A stretch of 64,000 bases of DNA from JBGSMX01 sp963790405 (GCA_963790405.1 CAWBOJ010000005.1:186001-250000); one strand, 5' to 3'. Shown: positions 35,945 to 50,807, numbered from the stretch's first letter. Notes: generated from the letters alone by a model not told the origin. Numbers and translations are program-made.

Positions 35945-38185
35945 CTATGGGGTTGGTGTGGTGTCCGGAGTGGGATCAGGAGTGGGTTGAGGCGGAGTGG
36001 CGGGCTGGGGGGTAGGCTGTGGCACCACCGGTTCCGGCGTCGCTGGTGCGCCTTTTGACACATAGAGCGTGATAGTGGCACCTTGGACGACTGTGGCGCC
36101 GGCTCCAGGAGACTGGCCGACCACGATTCCGGCAGGGGCATATGGGTCGGCACGCTCCACGATCGCAATCTTGAATCCTGACTCCGCGATCGCTTTCTGC
36201 GCATCCGCGAGTGTCATCCCCACCAGTTTGGGGGATTTGATGTTGGGGCTCCACTCCGACTTCCACTTGTATTCGGGTTTGGCTTGCTTCTCGAAGTCCA
36301 TGACCGGTTCGCCTGCCAGCGCCTGCTTCATGAACGATGCCCAGATTGGAGCCGCGAGCGTCCCTCCGAACCCACGTACCCCGTTCACGCTGCGCATGGA
36401 TATCTCCGTCTGGTAGTAGCCAACCCAGACCGAAGTAACCAATTGGGGCGTATATCCGCAGAACCATGCATCGCGGTAGTTCTGGGATGTTCCGGTCTTG
36501 CCCGCAGCGGGACGCCCGATGCGGGCACGCGTAGCTGTGCCTCCGGAGATGACACCTTTGAGGATCGATGTGGCGGCGTACGCGATTTCTGGTTCGAGGG
36601 CTCGCACGCCCTTGGCGTCTTCCTCAAACACGACGTCGCCCTTGTGGTCGATGACCTTCGTGATTCCCACAGCCGGGAAATGCATTCCGTTGGTGGCGAG
36701 TGTTCCGTAGGCGGATGCCATCTCGAGCGGTGTGACGTTCTGGCTGCCCAGCGCTATCGAGGGATAGGGCGGAATGTCGGACGTGATGCCCATGCGGCGG
36801 GCGGTTTGGGCCACCTTCTCCGCGCCCGTGGACTCGTCGTCGTTGAGTTCCCAGATCAACCGAGCGAAGACCGTGTTGACCGAACTGCGGGTACCGGCTT
36901 CCATCGTGATCATTCCGCGACCACGTCCCTCGCTGTTCGAGACGTTCCAGACCGGGTTCGACGGAATCACGGCGGGTGAGGAGGAGTCCACATACCGGTA
37001 GGGGGGCATGCCGTTTTCAAGCGCCGTCACCAGGACGAACATCTTGAACGATGACCCCGGTTGCCTGCGTCCCTGCGTCGCGAGGTTGAACTTGTTCGTC
37101 GAGAAGTCGCGCCCACCGACCAGGGCCTTGATGTAGCCGTTGCGCGGGTCTATGGAAACGAGCGCGACGTCGGGGTCGGTGGGTCGGCCTAGCGACGACT
37201 TGACCGAGGCTTCTGCCATCCCCTGAAGCCGGGTGTCCAGAGTTGTGTGGACCTCAAGACCGCCCTGGAACACGAGCGCCTGGCTGAACTCCTGTTGGAG
37301 CAGCTTCTTCACGTGGGCCACAAAGTAATGCGCCTGATAGATGCCATTCTCAGGTTCATCGTATCGATCGAGTTTCAGCTCTGTCGCCACCGCTTCGTCA
37401 TGCTCGACTTGCGTGATCATGTCGTTCGCGAGCATGCGGCCCAAGACGAGGTTCCTGCGCGCGACCGCGCCTTCGGGGTTGTCATATGGATCGAGGCGGC
37501 TCGGAGCTTGCGCGAGTCCGGCGATAAGGGCAGACTCTGCGAGCGTCAGATCCTTCGCGTTCTTGGCAAAGAACGTCTGGGCGGCCGCTTCGACGCCGTA
37601 TGCCCCTTCACCTAGATAGATGGTGTTGAGGTAGAGGCCGAGAATCTCCTCTTTGCTCTTGCGCTTCTCGAGTTCAAGAGCGAGGTAGGCTTCTCGTGCC
37701 TTGTACTCGAAGGTGCGGAGCGTGCGCTCGTCGCGCAGGAGCGTATTGTCCACGTACTGCTGCGTGATCGTCGAAGCGCCCTCGGCGAGACTTCCGGCGG
37801 CCAGGTCTTTTGCAGCGGCACGTGCGATGCCGTAGTAGTCGATCCCATCGTGCTCGTAGAAGCGCTCGTCCTCGATCGCGACGATGGCATCGGCAAGATC
37901 GGTGGCAATCTCCGACATGGGGACGACCGTGCGGTTCTCGAGGTAGAGACGGGCAAGCAGTACACCGTCCGCCGAGTAGATCTTGGTGGCTTGAGCAACC
38001 TCGAACGCCTCCGGCGACTCGTAGTCGGGAAGGTCCTGAAGCCAGCTCATCACGACGCCGTATGCCGAGACAACACCGACGAGGGTGAGCACGAGAACGA
38101 GGACAAGCGCCACCACCGCGACACGGACCGCGTTGAGCGCATGTGATTTGTGATGACGGCGCTGGCGCCGTCGTCGACTTGACAT
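35945..38185 (-). CDS. Class A penicillin-binding protein with PASTA domain
   Basis: About 746 residues from ATG 38185; an earlier ATG at 38224 is possible. Builds and cross-links peptidoglycan. Order: basic cytoplasmic tail, one transmembrane helix (VAVVALVLVLVLTLVGVVSA), GT51 glycosyltransferase (EDERFYEHDGID, EGASTITQQYVDN, LNTIYLGEGAYGVEAAAQ), transpeptidase with SSFK, SVN and KTGT, then one PASTA repeat (VGMTLADAQKAIAESGFKI) and a Pro/Thr-rich tail. PASTA domains bind peptidoglycan or beta-lactam-like ligands. Divergent from the U32 gene with almost no gap. Confidence 0.93.
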   Translation of the reverse strand: MSSRRRRQRRHHKSHALNAVRVAVVALVLVLVLTLVGVVSAYGVVMSWLQDLPDYESPEAFEVAQATKIYSADGVLLARLYLENRTVVPMSEIATDLADAIVAIEDERFYEHDGIDYYGIARAAAKDLAAGSLAEGASTITQQYVDNTLLRDERTLRTFEYKAREAYLALELEKRKSKEEILGLYLNTIYLGEGAYGVEAAAQTFFAKNAKDLTLAESALIAGLAQAPSRLDPYDNPEGAVARRNLVLGRMLANDMITQVEHDEAVATELKLDRYDEPENGIYQAHYFVAHVKKLLQQEFSQALVFQGGLEVHTTLDTRLQGMAEASVKSSLGRPTDPDVALVSIDPRNGYIKALVGGRDFSTNKFNLATQGRRQPGSSFKMFVLVTALENGMPPYRYVDSSSPAVIPSNPVWNVSNSEGRGRGMITMEAGTRSSVNTVFARLIWELNDDESTGAEKVAQTARRMGITSDIPPYPSIALGSQNVTPLEMASAYGTLATNGMHFPAVGITKVIDHKGDVVFEEDAKGVRALEPEIAYAATSILKGVISGGTATRARIGRPAAGKTGTSQNYRDAWFCGYTPQLVTSVWVGYYQTEISMRSVNGVRGFGGTLAAPIWASFMKQALAGEPVMDFEKQAKPEYKWKSEWSPNIKSPKLVGMTLADAQKAIAESGFKIAIVERADPYAPAGIVVGQSPGAGATVVQGATITLYVSKGAPATPEPVVPQPTPQPATPPQPTPDPTPDTTPTP

Positions 38186-38250
38186 GAGTGCGGGTGCACC
38201 TCCAGTTTGTCTATTGTGCCGCATGCCGCGAACTGCGTGCCAGCGTTTTC

Positions 38251-40698
38251 ATGTATCCCGTTGCTGAATGGACATCCGTAGTGACCCAGTATCGTCGAAA
38301 CACCCCTGAACTCTTGGCCCCCGCAGGCGGACCCGAAGCGCTGCGCGCAGCCGTGAACAACGGCGCGGATGCTGTCTATCTGGGCACATCGACTTTGAAC
38401 GCTCGACGCGGTGCGGACAACTTCGCAATCGAAGATCTCGCCGCTTCGGTCAAATTCGCACACCTGAAGGGTACGAAGGTCTACCTTGCGGCGAACGTGG
38501 TCGTGCTCTCGAATGAGATGGGCGACGCTCTCGAGCTTGCAGACGCTGCATGGGCCGCGGGCGTGGATGCACTCATCGTCCAGGACCTCGGCTATCTGCA
38601 GGTGCTCCGATCCGAACTGCCCGACATACGAGTTCACGCGTCGACCCAGCTGAACGCGCACAACTCCCTCACGGTTCGCGAGTTGGCCCGGATGGGTGTT
38701 GAGCGTGTGACGCTTGCCCGGGAGACATCTCTCGATGAGATCGCGAAACTCGTAGCCGAGAGCCCGGTCGAGATCGAATCGTTCATCCATGGCGCGCTGT
38801 GCATGTCCTATTCAGGCCAGTGTCTGATGTCTTCACTTATCGGCCGCCGATCAGCCAACCGCGGGTTGTGTGCCCAGCCGTGCCGCATGACCTACGAACT
38901 GCTCGATGAGAAGGGGCGTGCCGCGGATACCCCGGGCAACCATCTGTTGAGTCCCAAGGACCTGTCGGCGATCGATGCACTGGGCGAGTTCGTCAAGTCC
39001 GGCGTTGCGAGCCTGAAGATCGAGGGCCGCATGAAGGATCCCGAGTACGTGGCTCTCGTGACAAGCGTCTACCGACACGCTCTCGATCGGGCTGTCGAAG
39101 ATCCAGACGCCTACGAGCCGACCGATTCGGACAGAGCGATCCTTTCAGAAGCGTTTTCCCGCGGCTTCTCATCAGCGTATCTCGACGAGATCCGTGACAA
39201 CCGGATGATGAGCTACCAACGACCGAACAACCGGGGCGTGCCCATCGGGCGCGTTGCTCGCACCATCGATCGCACCATCGACATCGCTTTGGACAAGGCT
39301 CTCGACGCAGATGACACCATCGAGGTGTGGACCTCGCGAGGACGGTTCGCGCAGCGCGTCGGCGAGATACGCTTGAATGGTCGAACGACCAGAACAGCTC
39401 CGGCAGGTGCCACGGTGACCATTCATGCCGAGAAGCCCGCCGCAACGGGTGACCGCGTGTTTCGTGTGGTCAACGCCTCGCTTGTCGAGGCGGCTCACCG
39501 AACCTTCGCTGACGAACGTGGCCTCACGCCTTTGGGCGTGGATGTGTCCGTACGCCTACTGCAGGGTGAGCCACTTGAGATTCGCGTGACGCATGGCACG
39601 TCATCAGGTGTCGGGCGAGGACCGAGTGTCGAGGCAGCGCGCACCAAGTCGGTGACCGCGGATGAAGTGGTCGAGCACGTCGGCAGGTTCGGAGGCACGC
39701 TGTTCGAGCCTTCCAGCTGGGACATCGAGCTTCAGCCGGGTGTCGGCATCGGGTTTTCTCAACTGCACGGCGTTCGCCGCGAGGCGGTTGAAGATCTTGA
39801 GCGCGCACTTCTTGCGCCGTGGGCCGGACGAACCAAGTCGGAGCCGAGTGTCCCAACACCTGCCATCCGTCCGCGTCGTGAGAGACCCGTCGCGCCCGAG
39901 ATCGTGGTATGGACTGAGGATCTCGTCACGGCGCGCTCATGTCTGGCGGCAGGCGCACATCGCGCGATCATGCCGCACTGGTCACTGCTGGCTTCGCCTG
40001 ACGAGGATGTTCCGGCGGACGTGATCCCCGAGACTCCGAGGATTGCCCACGATCGGGAGGTAGCGGATCTCGTCGCTTTGGCAGGATCGACCAGTCGGAT
40101 GGTTGTGGGGAACTTGGGACTACTCCCCGCAGCGCAGAGGGACGGTCTGATGCTCGAGGCACACTGGTCCCTCAACGCCGTCAATCCCTGGACGGTTGAG
40201 GCGCTTGGACGGGCAGGTGCCTCGTTCGTGTGGCTTTCGCCGGAGCTGTCCGGCTCGCAGGCGACGCGTATCGCCGAGAGTTCGCGGCTGCCGGTCGGGT
40301 TGTCCATCTATGGGCGACAGGAAGTGATGGTCACCGAGCACTGCGTGCTGATGTCGATAGGAGAGTGCACTCAGGTGTGTGGCACCTGTCCCAGGCGACG
40401 ATCGTGGCACGCGCTGCGAGATCAGAAGGGCTACGCGTTTCCTGTGTCGACCGATCCGATGGGACGCAGCCACATCTACAATTCAGTACCGCTTGATCTC
40501 ACGCGAGCCGCATCCGAGATCGTTGCGGCAGGTATCGCGGCGGTTCGCCTCGACTTCACAATCGAGCACTCCCAAGAAGCCCAGAAGATCACGCGGATCG
40601 TTCGGGAGGCGCTCCAGGCCGCAGTGGCAGGGCGTTCGTACGATGAGGTTGCTGCTGATCCGGCCACGGCGGGCCACTTCTTCCGTGGCGTGATTTAG
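38251..40698 (+). CDS. U32 peptidase-family protein, RlhA-like
   Basis: About 815 residues. Starts with the U32 barrel: LLAPAGGPEALRAAVNNGAD, FIHGALCMSYSGQC and RGLCAQPCRMTYE (Cys motif), then a DUF3656-type insert and a second half with LMLEAHWSLNAVNPWTVEA and GECTQVCGTCPRR. E. coli RlhA, which hydroxylates C2501 of 23S rRNA, has this architecture; TrhP-type members modify tRNA. The clustered Cys may hold an Fe-S centre. The start is uncertain: ATG 38251 or GTG 38281, neither with a strong ribosome binding site. Its stop is two bases from the stop of the next PBP gene. Confidence 0.85.
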   Translation: MYPVAEWTSVVTQYRRNTPELLAPAGGPEALRAAVNNGADAVYLGTSTLNARRGADNFAIEDLAASVKFAHLKGTKVYLAANVVVLSNEMGDALELADAAWAAGVDALIVQDLGYLQVLRSELPDIRVHASTQLNAHNSLTVRELARMGVERVTLARETSLDEIAKLVAESPVEIESFIHGALCMSYSGQCLMSSLIGRRSANRGLCAQPCRMTYELLDEKGRAADTPGNHLLSPKDLSAIDALGEFVKSGVASLKIEGRMKDPEYVALVTSVYRHALDRAVEDPDAYEPTDSDRAILSEAFSRGFSSAYLDEIRDNRMMSYQRPNNRGVPIGRVARTIDRTIDIALDKALDADDTIEVWTSRGRFAQRVGEIRLNGRTTRTAPAGATVTIHAEKPAATGDRVFRVVNASLVEAAHRTFADERGLTPLGVDVSVRLLQGEPLEIRVTHGTSSGVGRGPSVEAARTKSVTADEVVEHVGRFGGTLFEPSSWDIELQPGVGIGFSQLHGVRREAVEDLERALLAPWAGRTKSEPSVPTPAIRPRRERPVAPEIVVWTEDLVTARSCLAAGAHRAIMPHWSLLASPDEDVPADVIPETPRIAHDREVADLVALAGSTSRMVVGNLGLLPAAQRDGLMLEAHWSLNAVNPWTVEALGRAGASFVWLSPELSGSQATRIAESSRLPVGLSIYGRQEVMVTEHCVLMSIGECTQVCGTCPRRRSWHALRDQKGYAFPVSTDPMGRSHIYNSVPLDLTRAASEIVAAGIAAVRLDFTIEHSQEAQKITRIVREALQAAVAGRSYDEVAADPATAGHFFRGVI

Positions 40699-40700
40699 GA

Positions 40701-43397
40701 CTACTGGACCACGATCTTCTTGGTCACGGACGAGGTCTGTCCCTTGTCGTCGGTGACCCACAGAGTTACTTCGACCGACCCGGGGTCACCGAATGGGTGC
40801 GTGACGGTCTTGCCTCCGGCATCGAAGCCGTCACCGAACTCCCAGTAGTATGTCTTGATCTTCCCGTCATCAGTAGAGCTGGAGGCATCAAAGACGACGG
40901 GCTGGTCGACGAAGGGCGACTCTGGACCGAAGACAAACGACGCGGTCGGTGGACGGTCGCCACTGCCTCCGTTGGAGACGACGATCTTGACGACCGTCTC
41001 GGTTGTGCCTTGACTTCCGACGGTTGGGTCCTGGCTGGCGACGACGCCTGCCGGCACGCCCTTGACCTCTTGCTCTCTTACCTCAAACAGCAGCATGAGT
41101 TGTTCGAGGAGAGCTAGCGCCTTTTCTTTGGTCATGCCGATGACGTTGGGGATGTCTATCTTCTCTGGTCCCGTGTGTACGTTGCACAGCTCCGGTGTGT
41201 GTCCGGTCAGGAACAGGGGACGATATGTTGACGGACACCACTCGGTAGCTCGCAGGCCGGTCTCGGTACATGCACTGACCGTGACCAGCCCCTCTGGTCT
41301 GGTGAAGTCCTTCTTGGCGATGCCCTCGTGCGCCGCCGACATGAACTTCTGCCAGATCTCGGCAGGGAATGAGCCTCCGGTCACTGATCGGCCATGTACG
41401 TTCTTCATCTCGGTTTGAGCGTCGGGATATCCGACCCAGACAGCGCACACGAGCTGTGGCGTGTATCCGACGAACCAGGCGTCTCGATACTCCTGGGTCG
41501 TGCCGGTCTTCCCGGCGGCATATCGACCGATGTTGGCAGCAGTGCCCGTACCGCGCGATATGACGCCCTTGAGAATGTCGGTTGTCAGGTACGCCACGGC
41601 GGGGTCTATCGCCGGTGCCGCACTTGTCTCTGCCGAGAACAGAATCTCTCCGGCACCGTTCTTGACTTCGGCCAGCCCGAAAGGCTGAGCATGGATTCCT
41701 CCCGCAGCGAATGTGCCGTACGCCGAGGCCATCTCAAGAGGCGAGACGCCTTCTTCCAGGCCACCCAGGGCGATGGCCGGTACGGGTAGGATTCCTTCGT
41801 GGAGTCCGAGTTTCTCGGCGGTCGCCACAACATCTTCAGCGCCGACCTGGAGAATCAGCTGTGCGAAGACGGCGTTGACGGACTTCTCCGTGGCTGTGCG
41901 TAGACGCATCATTCCGCCGCTTGAGTGGCCGGATACCTTCCAGGTCTGCCCGTTTGGCAGGGAAAGACTTGCGGGTGCACTGTTGAACGTCTGTTCCGGC
42001 AGAACTCCCTCGGCAAGTGCGGTGGCCAGCACGAATGGCTTGAAAGCGGAACCCGGCTGGCGTCGCCCTTGGACCGCGACGTTGAACTGCTGCGTCGCGA
42101 AGTCCGTGCCGCCGACCATCGCGAGGATCTCGCCTGTCTGCGGGTCGAGTGCTACCAGTGCGGCCGAGGGATCGCCCTCCTGGTTCAACGTCTCTTGAAC
42201 CGCCTGTTCCGCAGCAGTCTGCATGTTCAGATCGAGCGTGGTCTGCGCTGAGATGCCGGACCGGTAGACCATGTCGGCCCCGTACTCTTCTGTCAGTTGG
42301 TGCTTGATGTACTCGATGAAGTAGGGTGCCCTGGCGGAGTTGTCCGCGAGGCCTGCGAGCGCCATCTCTTCTGTCTCGGCAGTCTTGTGCTCTTCAGAAG
42401 ATATGAAGTCAAGTTCGAGCATCTGTCCGAGTACGGTGTCGCGTCGATCACGTGCCTCTTCGGGATCGAGATACGGCGAGTATGTGCCCGGCGACCTGAT
42501 GACTCCAGCGATCATGGCGCATTCCGCGAGCGTGAGATCAGTGACCGGCTTGCCGAAATAGACCTGACTCGCGGCCTCCACACCATATGCGCCATGCCCG
42601 AAGTAGATCGTGTTCAGGTATAGCTCGAGGATTTCATCCTTGCTGTACTGCTTCTCGAGACGGTATGCGAGCACTCCTTCTTTGACTTTGCGCGTGAGGG
42701 TGTTCTCGCGTTCAACGAATGCGTTGACCACGTACTGCTGAGTGATTGTCGAGCCGCCATGCCGCTTGCCTTGAGTGATATCCACCCACAGCGCTCGCGC
42801 GACGCCCCAAGGATCCACACCCTTGTGCTCGTAGTAGCGCTTGTCCTCTGTCGCGATGACTGCCTGGCGCAAATCGACCGGGATCTCGTCGAGAGAGCGC
42901 TTGGTGCGATTCTGCTCGGCGAATAGCTTGGCGAGCACCTGACCGTTGCGGTCGTAGACAACCGAGGTTTGGTCCGTCCCGCGAGCTTCGCCCGTGATAT
43001 CGGGCAGGTCACGCAGTATCGCTGCGTAGGCGATTCCGCCGACCACCAGCAACGCTACGAAAGAGAACGCAGCGATGATTCCCGTCCACTTCAAGATCTT
43101 GCGTCTGCCGGTGAGTGGCTCTCTGGGTGTCGACCGTTTTGGGTCACCGCGGCGCGGAGTGCTTGGCTTGCGGCCTTGCGAAGGTCTTGTGCGTGCCATT
43201 GCCTTTGTGGGTTGACGGCGGCCTGGGTTCGCTCGACCGGGATCGGTACCAGCGTGGGAGGTGCGTTGCCTCACTCTGGCCGAGGACGTGTTGTCGGTGC
43301 GCCGAGCTCCCTTCGCGTCACCCTTCTTTCGGGGACGGGGCCGGGGTTTGTCTCGGCGGTCTTTGCGGTTGCGTTCGTGCTGTCCGAAGTCGTCCAT
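40701..43397 (-). CDS. Class A penicillin-binding protein with PASTA and PKD domains
   Basis: About 898 residues from ATG 43397; a longer reading starts at a TTG at 43511 but overlaps promoter elements. Order: long basic cytoplasmic region (about 110 residues), transmembrane helix, GT51 domain (EDKRYYEHKGVDPWG, STITQQYVVN), transpeptidase with GSAFK, SVN and KTGT, a PASTA domain (IPNVIGMTKEKALALLEQ) and a C-terminal PKD domain (PPTASFVFGPESP, YYWEFGDG, THPFGDPGSVEVTLWV). A PKD domain on a PBP is uncommon; it may bind cell-surface polymer. Paralogue of the PBP at 35945-38185. Confidence 0.92.
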   Translation of the reverse strand: MDDFGQHERNRKDRRDKPRPRPRKKGDAKGARRTDNTSSARVRQRTSHAGTDPGRANPGRRQPTKAMARTRPSQGRKPSTPRRGDPKRSTPREPLTGRRKILKWTGIIAAFSFVALLVVGGIAYAAILRDLPDITGEARGTDQTSVVYDRNGQVLAKLFAEQNRTKRSLDEIPVDLRQAVIATEDKRYYEHKGVDPWGVARALWVDITQGKRHGGSTITQQYVVNAFVERENTLTRKVKEGVLAYRLEKQYSKDEILELYLNTIYFGHGAYGVEAASQVYFGKPVTDLTLAECAMIAGVIRSPGTYSPYLDPEEARDRRDTVLGQMLELDFISSEEHKTAETEEMALAGLADNSARAPYFIEYIKHQLTEEYGADMVYRSGISAQTTLDLNMQTAAEQAVQETLNQEGDPSAALVALDPQTGEILAMVGGTDFATQQFNVAVQGRRQPGSAFKPFVLATALAEGVLPEQTFNSAPASLSLPNGQTWKVSGHSSGGMMRLRTATEKSVNAVFAQLILQVGAEDVVATAEKLGLHEGILPVPAIALGGLEEGVSPLEMASAYGTFAAGGIHAQPFGLAEVKNGAGEILFSAETSAAPAIDPAVAYLTTDILKGVISRGTGTAANIGRYAAGKTGTTQEYRDAWFVGYTPQLVCAVWVGYPDAQTEMKNVHGRSVTGGSFPAEIWQKFMSAAHEGIAKKDFTRPEGLVTVSACTETGLRATEWCPSTYRPLFLTGHTPELCNVHTGPEKIDIPNVIGMTKEKALALLEQLMLLFEVREQEVKGVPAGVVASQDPTVGSQGTTETVVKIVVSNGGSGDRPPTASFVFGPESPFVDQPVVFDASSSTDDGKIKTYYWEFGDGFDAGGKTVTHPFGDPGSVEVTLWVTDDKGQTSSVTKKIVVQ

Positions 43398-43481
43398 CGT
43401 CACCTGTGCGGTCGGTCGTAGCTTGGCTTTGCAGGTCTCGTTCCTGGCGCCGATCCGAGCGTCGGAACGGGCCGTTCTTCG

Positions 43482-43518
43482 TGCTAGTATGACGTGCAAA
43501 CCACACGCCAACCAAGGG
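43482..43518. promoter_or_regulatory. Overlapping divergent promoters for the PBP gene and tyrS
   Basis: Plus strand: TGCTAGTAT at 43482-43490 is an extended -10 for tyrS. Minus strand: CATACT (complement of 43486-43491) has TTGGTT 18 bases upstream (complement of 43510-43515), facing the PBP gene. The two -10 elements share bases, so the two genes may compete for polymerase. Confidence 0.4.
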
Positions 43519-43612
43519 CTGCGGGTTTTCGGCTGGGTAACCGTATCACGATGCCGAGTACGAGCAGAACAGGCAGCCTTGCGCGATCTTCGGAAAGACG
43601 ACAGGAGTCTCG

Positions 43613-44913
43613 ATGCCCACGCCTGAGGATCAGATGCACGTCATCGAGAGTGGGACGGCCGAAATCGTTCCGGTTGGGGCGCTTCTCGACAAACTGAAGA
43701 CAGGGCGTATGTTGCGCATCAAGCTTGGGGTCGACCCCACTGCGCCCGACCTGCATCTTGGTCATGCGGTGCCGCTACGCAAGCTACGTCAGTTCCAGGA
43801 CTTGGGTCATCAGGTCGTACTGATTATCGGCGACTTCACGGCGCTCATCGGCGATCCAAGCGGGCGCAGCAGTACCAGGCCGCCGCTGACGCGCGAACAG
43901 ATCGACGAGAATGCCACCACATACATCGAGCAGGCGTACAAGATACTCGATCCCGACAGAACGGAGATGCGGCGCAACTCCGAGTGGCTCGGCGCACTCG
44001 ACTTCGAGGGTGTCTTGCGTCTTTCGAGCCAGTTCACGGTCGCTCGCATCATGGAGAGGGACGACTTTGCCAACCGCTTCCGGGATGGAGTAGGTATCTC
44101 GCTGCACGAACTGCTCTACCCGATGGCGCAGGCGTACGACTCGGTGGCTATTGAGGCGGATGTCGAACTCGGCGGCACGGATCAGCTCTTCAATCTTTTG
44201 GCGGGACGCGAGCTCATGGAGAAGCGAGGGATGGAGCCGCAAGTCTGTCTCACGCTTCCACTTCTCGAGGGTACCGACGGCGTTCAGAAGATGAGCAAGT
44301 CGTACGGCAACTACGTGGGACTCACTGATGAAGCGGGCGACATGTTCGGCAAGATCATGTCGATCCCCGACGAACTCATGATGAAGTACTACCGATTGTG
44401 TACCGGCCTTTCTGTTGACGAGATCGATGGAATCGACCGAGGGTTGAAAGACGGTTCTCTTCACCCGAATGCGATGAAACGGCGGCTTGCACGAGAGATA
44501 GTGACGCTCTATCGCTCGGCAGAGAGCGCCGGTGTCAGCAGAAGAGGCGTTCGATCGGCTGTTCAAGGCCAAGGAGGTTCCGGACGGGGTCCCGGAGTAC
44601 ACGTCTGCAGCTGGCCGAGATGGTGCACTTGCCGGCGCTTCTGAACGAAATCGGTCTCGTTCAGTCCAATGCGGAAGGCCGTCGCATGATTGACCAGGGC
44701 GGCGTCAAGATCGAAGGCAGTGCGGTGGCTCCGGGGACCTACGATATCGAGTGCGCCGAAGTACGGGGCAAAGTGGTCCAGGTGGGCAAGCGGCGATTCG
44801 CCAAGGTGATTTCGCTGACCCGAGTTAGCTCCATGGAGCGCGAGGGTATAAACAAATGCCACGGTCGGGCGGGTGTTTTGTATTGCGTGCCCGTGTCGAC
44901 GGTGGTAGGCTAG
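43613..44913 (+). CDS. tyrS: Tyrosyl-tRNA synthetase (2 frameshifts)
   Basis: Class I synthetase. ATG at 43613 with ACAGGAG upstream. HIGH motif as DLHLGHAVPL, KMSKS as KMSKSYGNYVG, and a C-terminal S4 RNA-binding domain (AEGRRMIDQGGVKIEG). Frame changes near 44535 and 44603 restore AEEAFDRLFKAKEVPDGVPEY and then LQLAEMVHLPALLNEIGLVQ. The last 25 residues after VGKRRFAKV look unusual and overlap the first rRNA promoter, so the true stop may be earlier. No Tyr T-box is seen upstream. Confidence 0.9.
44883..44911 (+). promoter_or_regulatory. rrn: First rRNA operon promoter (inside the tyrS end)
   Basis: TTGCGT at 44883-44888, 17-base spacer, TAGGCT at 44906-44911. It lies in the last codons of tyrS as annotated. 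It is weaker than the second promoter downstream. Confidence 0.4.
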
Positions 44914-45036
44914 CTGAGCCGCTTCTTGCGCCGAGTAACGGATTCGAGGCGAAGGTTGATATACAGACTCCAGGAGTCGATGCTCCCGAGGTGATCGAGC
45001 CCGTTAAGCGGACTGCGATCCGCTCTCGATTGTGAC

Positions 45037-45063
45037 GCCTTCCGGATTCGGAGGGCCTTTTTT
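45037..45063 (+). terminator. tyrS terminator
   Basis: An 8-bp stem (45037-45044 with 45049-45056, one G-T pair), GATT loop, then CTTTTTT. A good intrinsic terminator located between the two rRNA promoter candidates. Confidence 0.85.
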
Positions 45064-45126
45064 GTGGGCCTGACCAGCTGTGATGCCGCGGACAGACGAA
45101 GCTCGGAATTGGTTCGCAAGAAGTTG

Positions 45127-45155
45127 TTGACAGGCTCAAGGGGAATGCGTAAAGT
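45127..45155 (+). promoter_or_regulatory. rrn: Main rRNA operon promoter
   Basis: Consensus TTGACA at 45127-45132, a 17-base spacer and TAAAGT at 45150-45155. Start expected near 45162, giving a leader of about 280 bases before 16S, the usual rrn layout. The stretch 45160-45443 is leader RNA; I see no coding sequence in it. Confidence 0.7.
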
Positions 45156-45443
45156 GGTTCCTCGCCGCCTGAGCGTAGGTGGATGGGAGACGGCGGGAAA
45201 ACCGCTGGAAACGACGGAAGTTTCCTGCCGCACCTGAACCTTGAAAACCGGATACTGTGACAAGCCAGTATAGGTTCGCAATGCGAACCACACAAAAACC
45301 CGTCCCCCGAGAGGGTCAACTAACGGACCAAACCGGGAGACATTTCAGATTCAAACCGCGTCGGTCCTGCCGGCGTAGGTGAATCGACCGGATCGAGCAG
45401 ATCCAAACCTTCGTGAAACGCAGACTTCGGTCTGTGATGTATT

Positions 45444-50184
<4,741 letters not shown>

Positions 50185-50290
50185 TCATTCCGTGATTTTC
50201 AAGCGCTATGCAGCACTCAGGGTGCATGTCACCTACGAGCGCGCATTTGAAAACGGCATAGAATGCCGTCCGCCGAGAGCCGGCGGATGT

Positions 50291-50406
50291 GTTCAGTGGT
50301 TTTGGCGGAGGGGGTACACCCGATCCCATTCCGAACTCGGAAGTTAAGCCCTCCAGCGCCGATGGTACTGCGGCGTAGGCCGTGGGAGAGTAGGACGCCG
50401 CTGAAC
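50291..50406 (+). rRNA. 5S ribosomal RNA
   Basis: About 116 bases bounded by GTTCAG at 50291 and CTGAAC ending at 50406. The core CCCATTCCGAACTCGGAAGTT and the GGGAGAGTAGGACGCCGC end are typical. An outer stem (GGATGTGTTCAG with CTGAACACATCC) extends beyond the ends and probably marks the processing site; TCTTTTGG follows and may help end the operon. Confidence 0.95.
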
Positions 50407-50561
50407 ACATCCGACGGCTCTTTTGGCATGCCGAGCAAGGGACGCCGCTGCTCTGAGAATAGGCTACCAATACAGTGGTAGGGATTATGCTAGACTACCC
50501 GCACGTGCATGGTTCCCGTCGGACCTGATGTCCGGCGGCGTTTACAGAAAGGATTCTTCGC

Positions 50562-50786
50562 ATGGATGCTGAACGCGTACAAGAGGTACTCAACAAGATA
50601 CGCCCGGCGCTCCAGGCGGATGGCGGCGACGTCGAACTCGTGGAGGTCTGCGACGACGGCGTGGTCAAGGTGCAACTCGTGGGCGCGTGTCGCGGGTGCC
50701 CGATGTCGCAGCTGACTCTCGCGAATGGTGTTGAGCGCGTGCTGAAAGAGCAGATTCCCGAGGTCGTTCGAGTCGAGCCCGTCTAG
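50562..50786 (+). CDS. NifU C-terminal-domain Fe-S protein
   Basis: 74 residues, a stand-alone NifU/Nfu domain. The cluster-binding Cys43 and Cys46 are in GACRGCPMSQ. It begins MDAERVQEVLNKIRPALQAD, then GGDVELVEV, the family pattern. ATG at 50562 follows AGAAAGGATTC. Such proteins carry or assemble [4Fe-4S] clusters for other enzymes. It has its own terminator and no isc/suf genes nearby, so it serves the cell generally. Confidence 0.92.
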   Translation: MDAERVQEVLNKIRPALQADGGDVELVEVCDDGVVKVQLVGACRGCPMSQLTLANGVERVLKEQIPEVVRVEPV

Positions 50787-50807
50787 GCTCGATCGTGTGA
50801 ATTCGGT

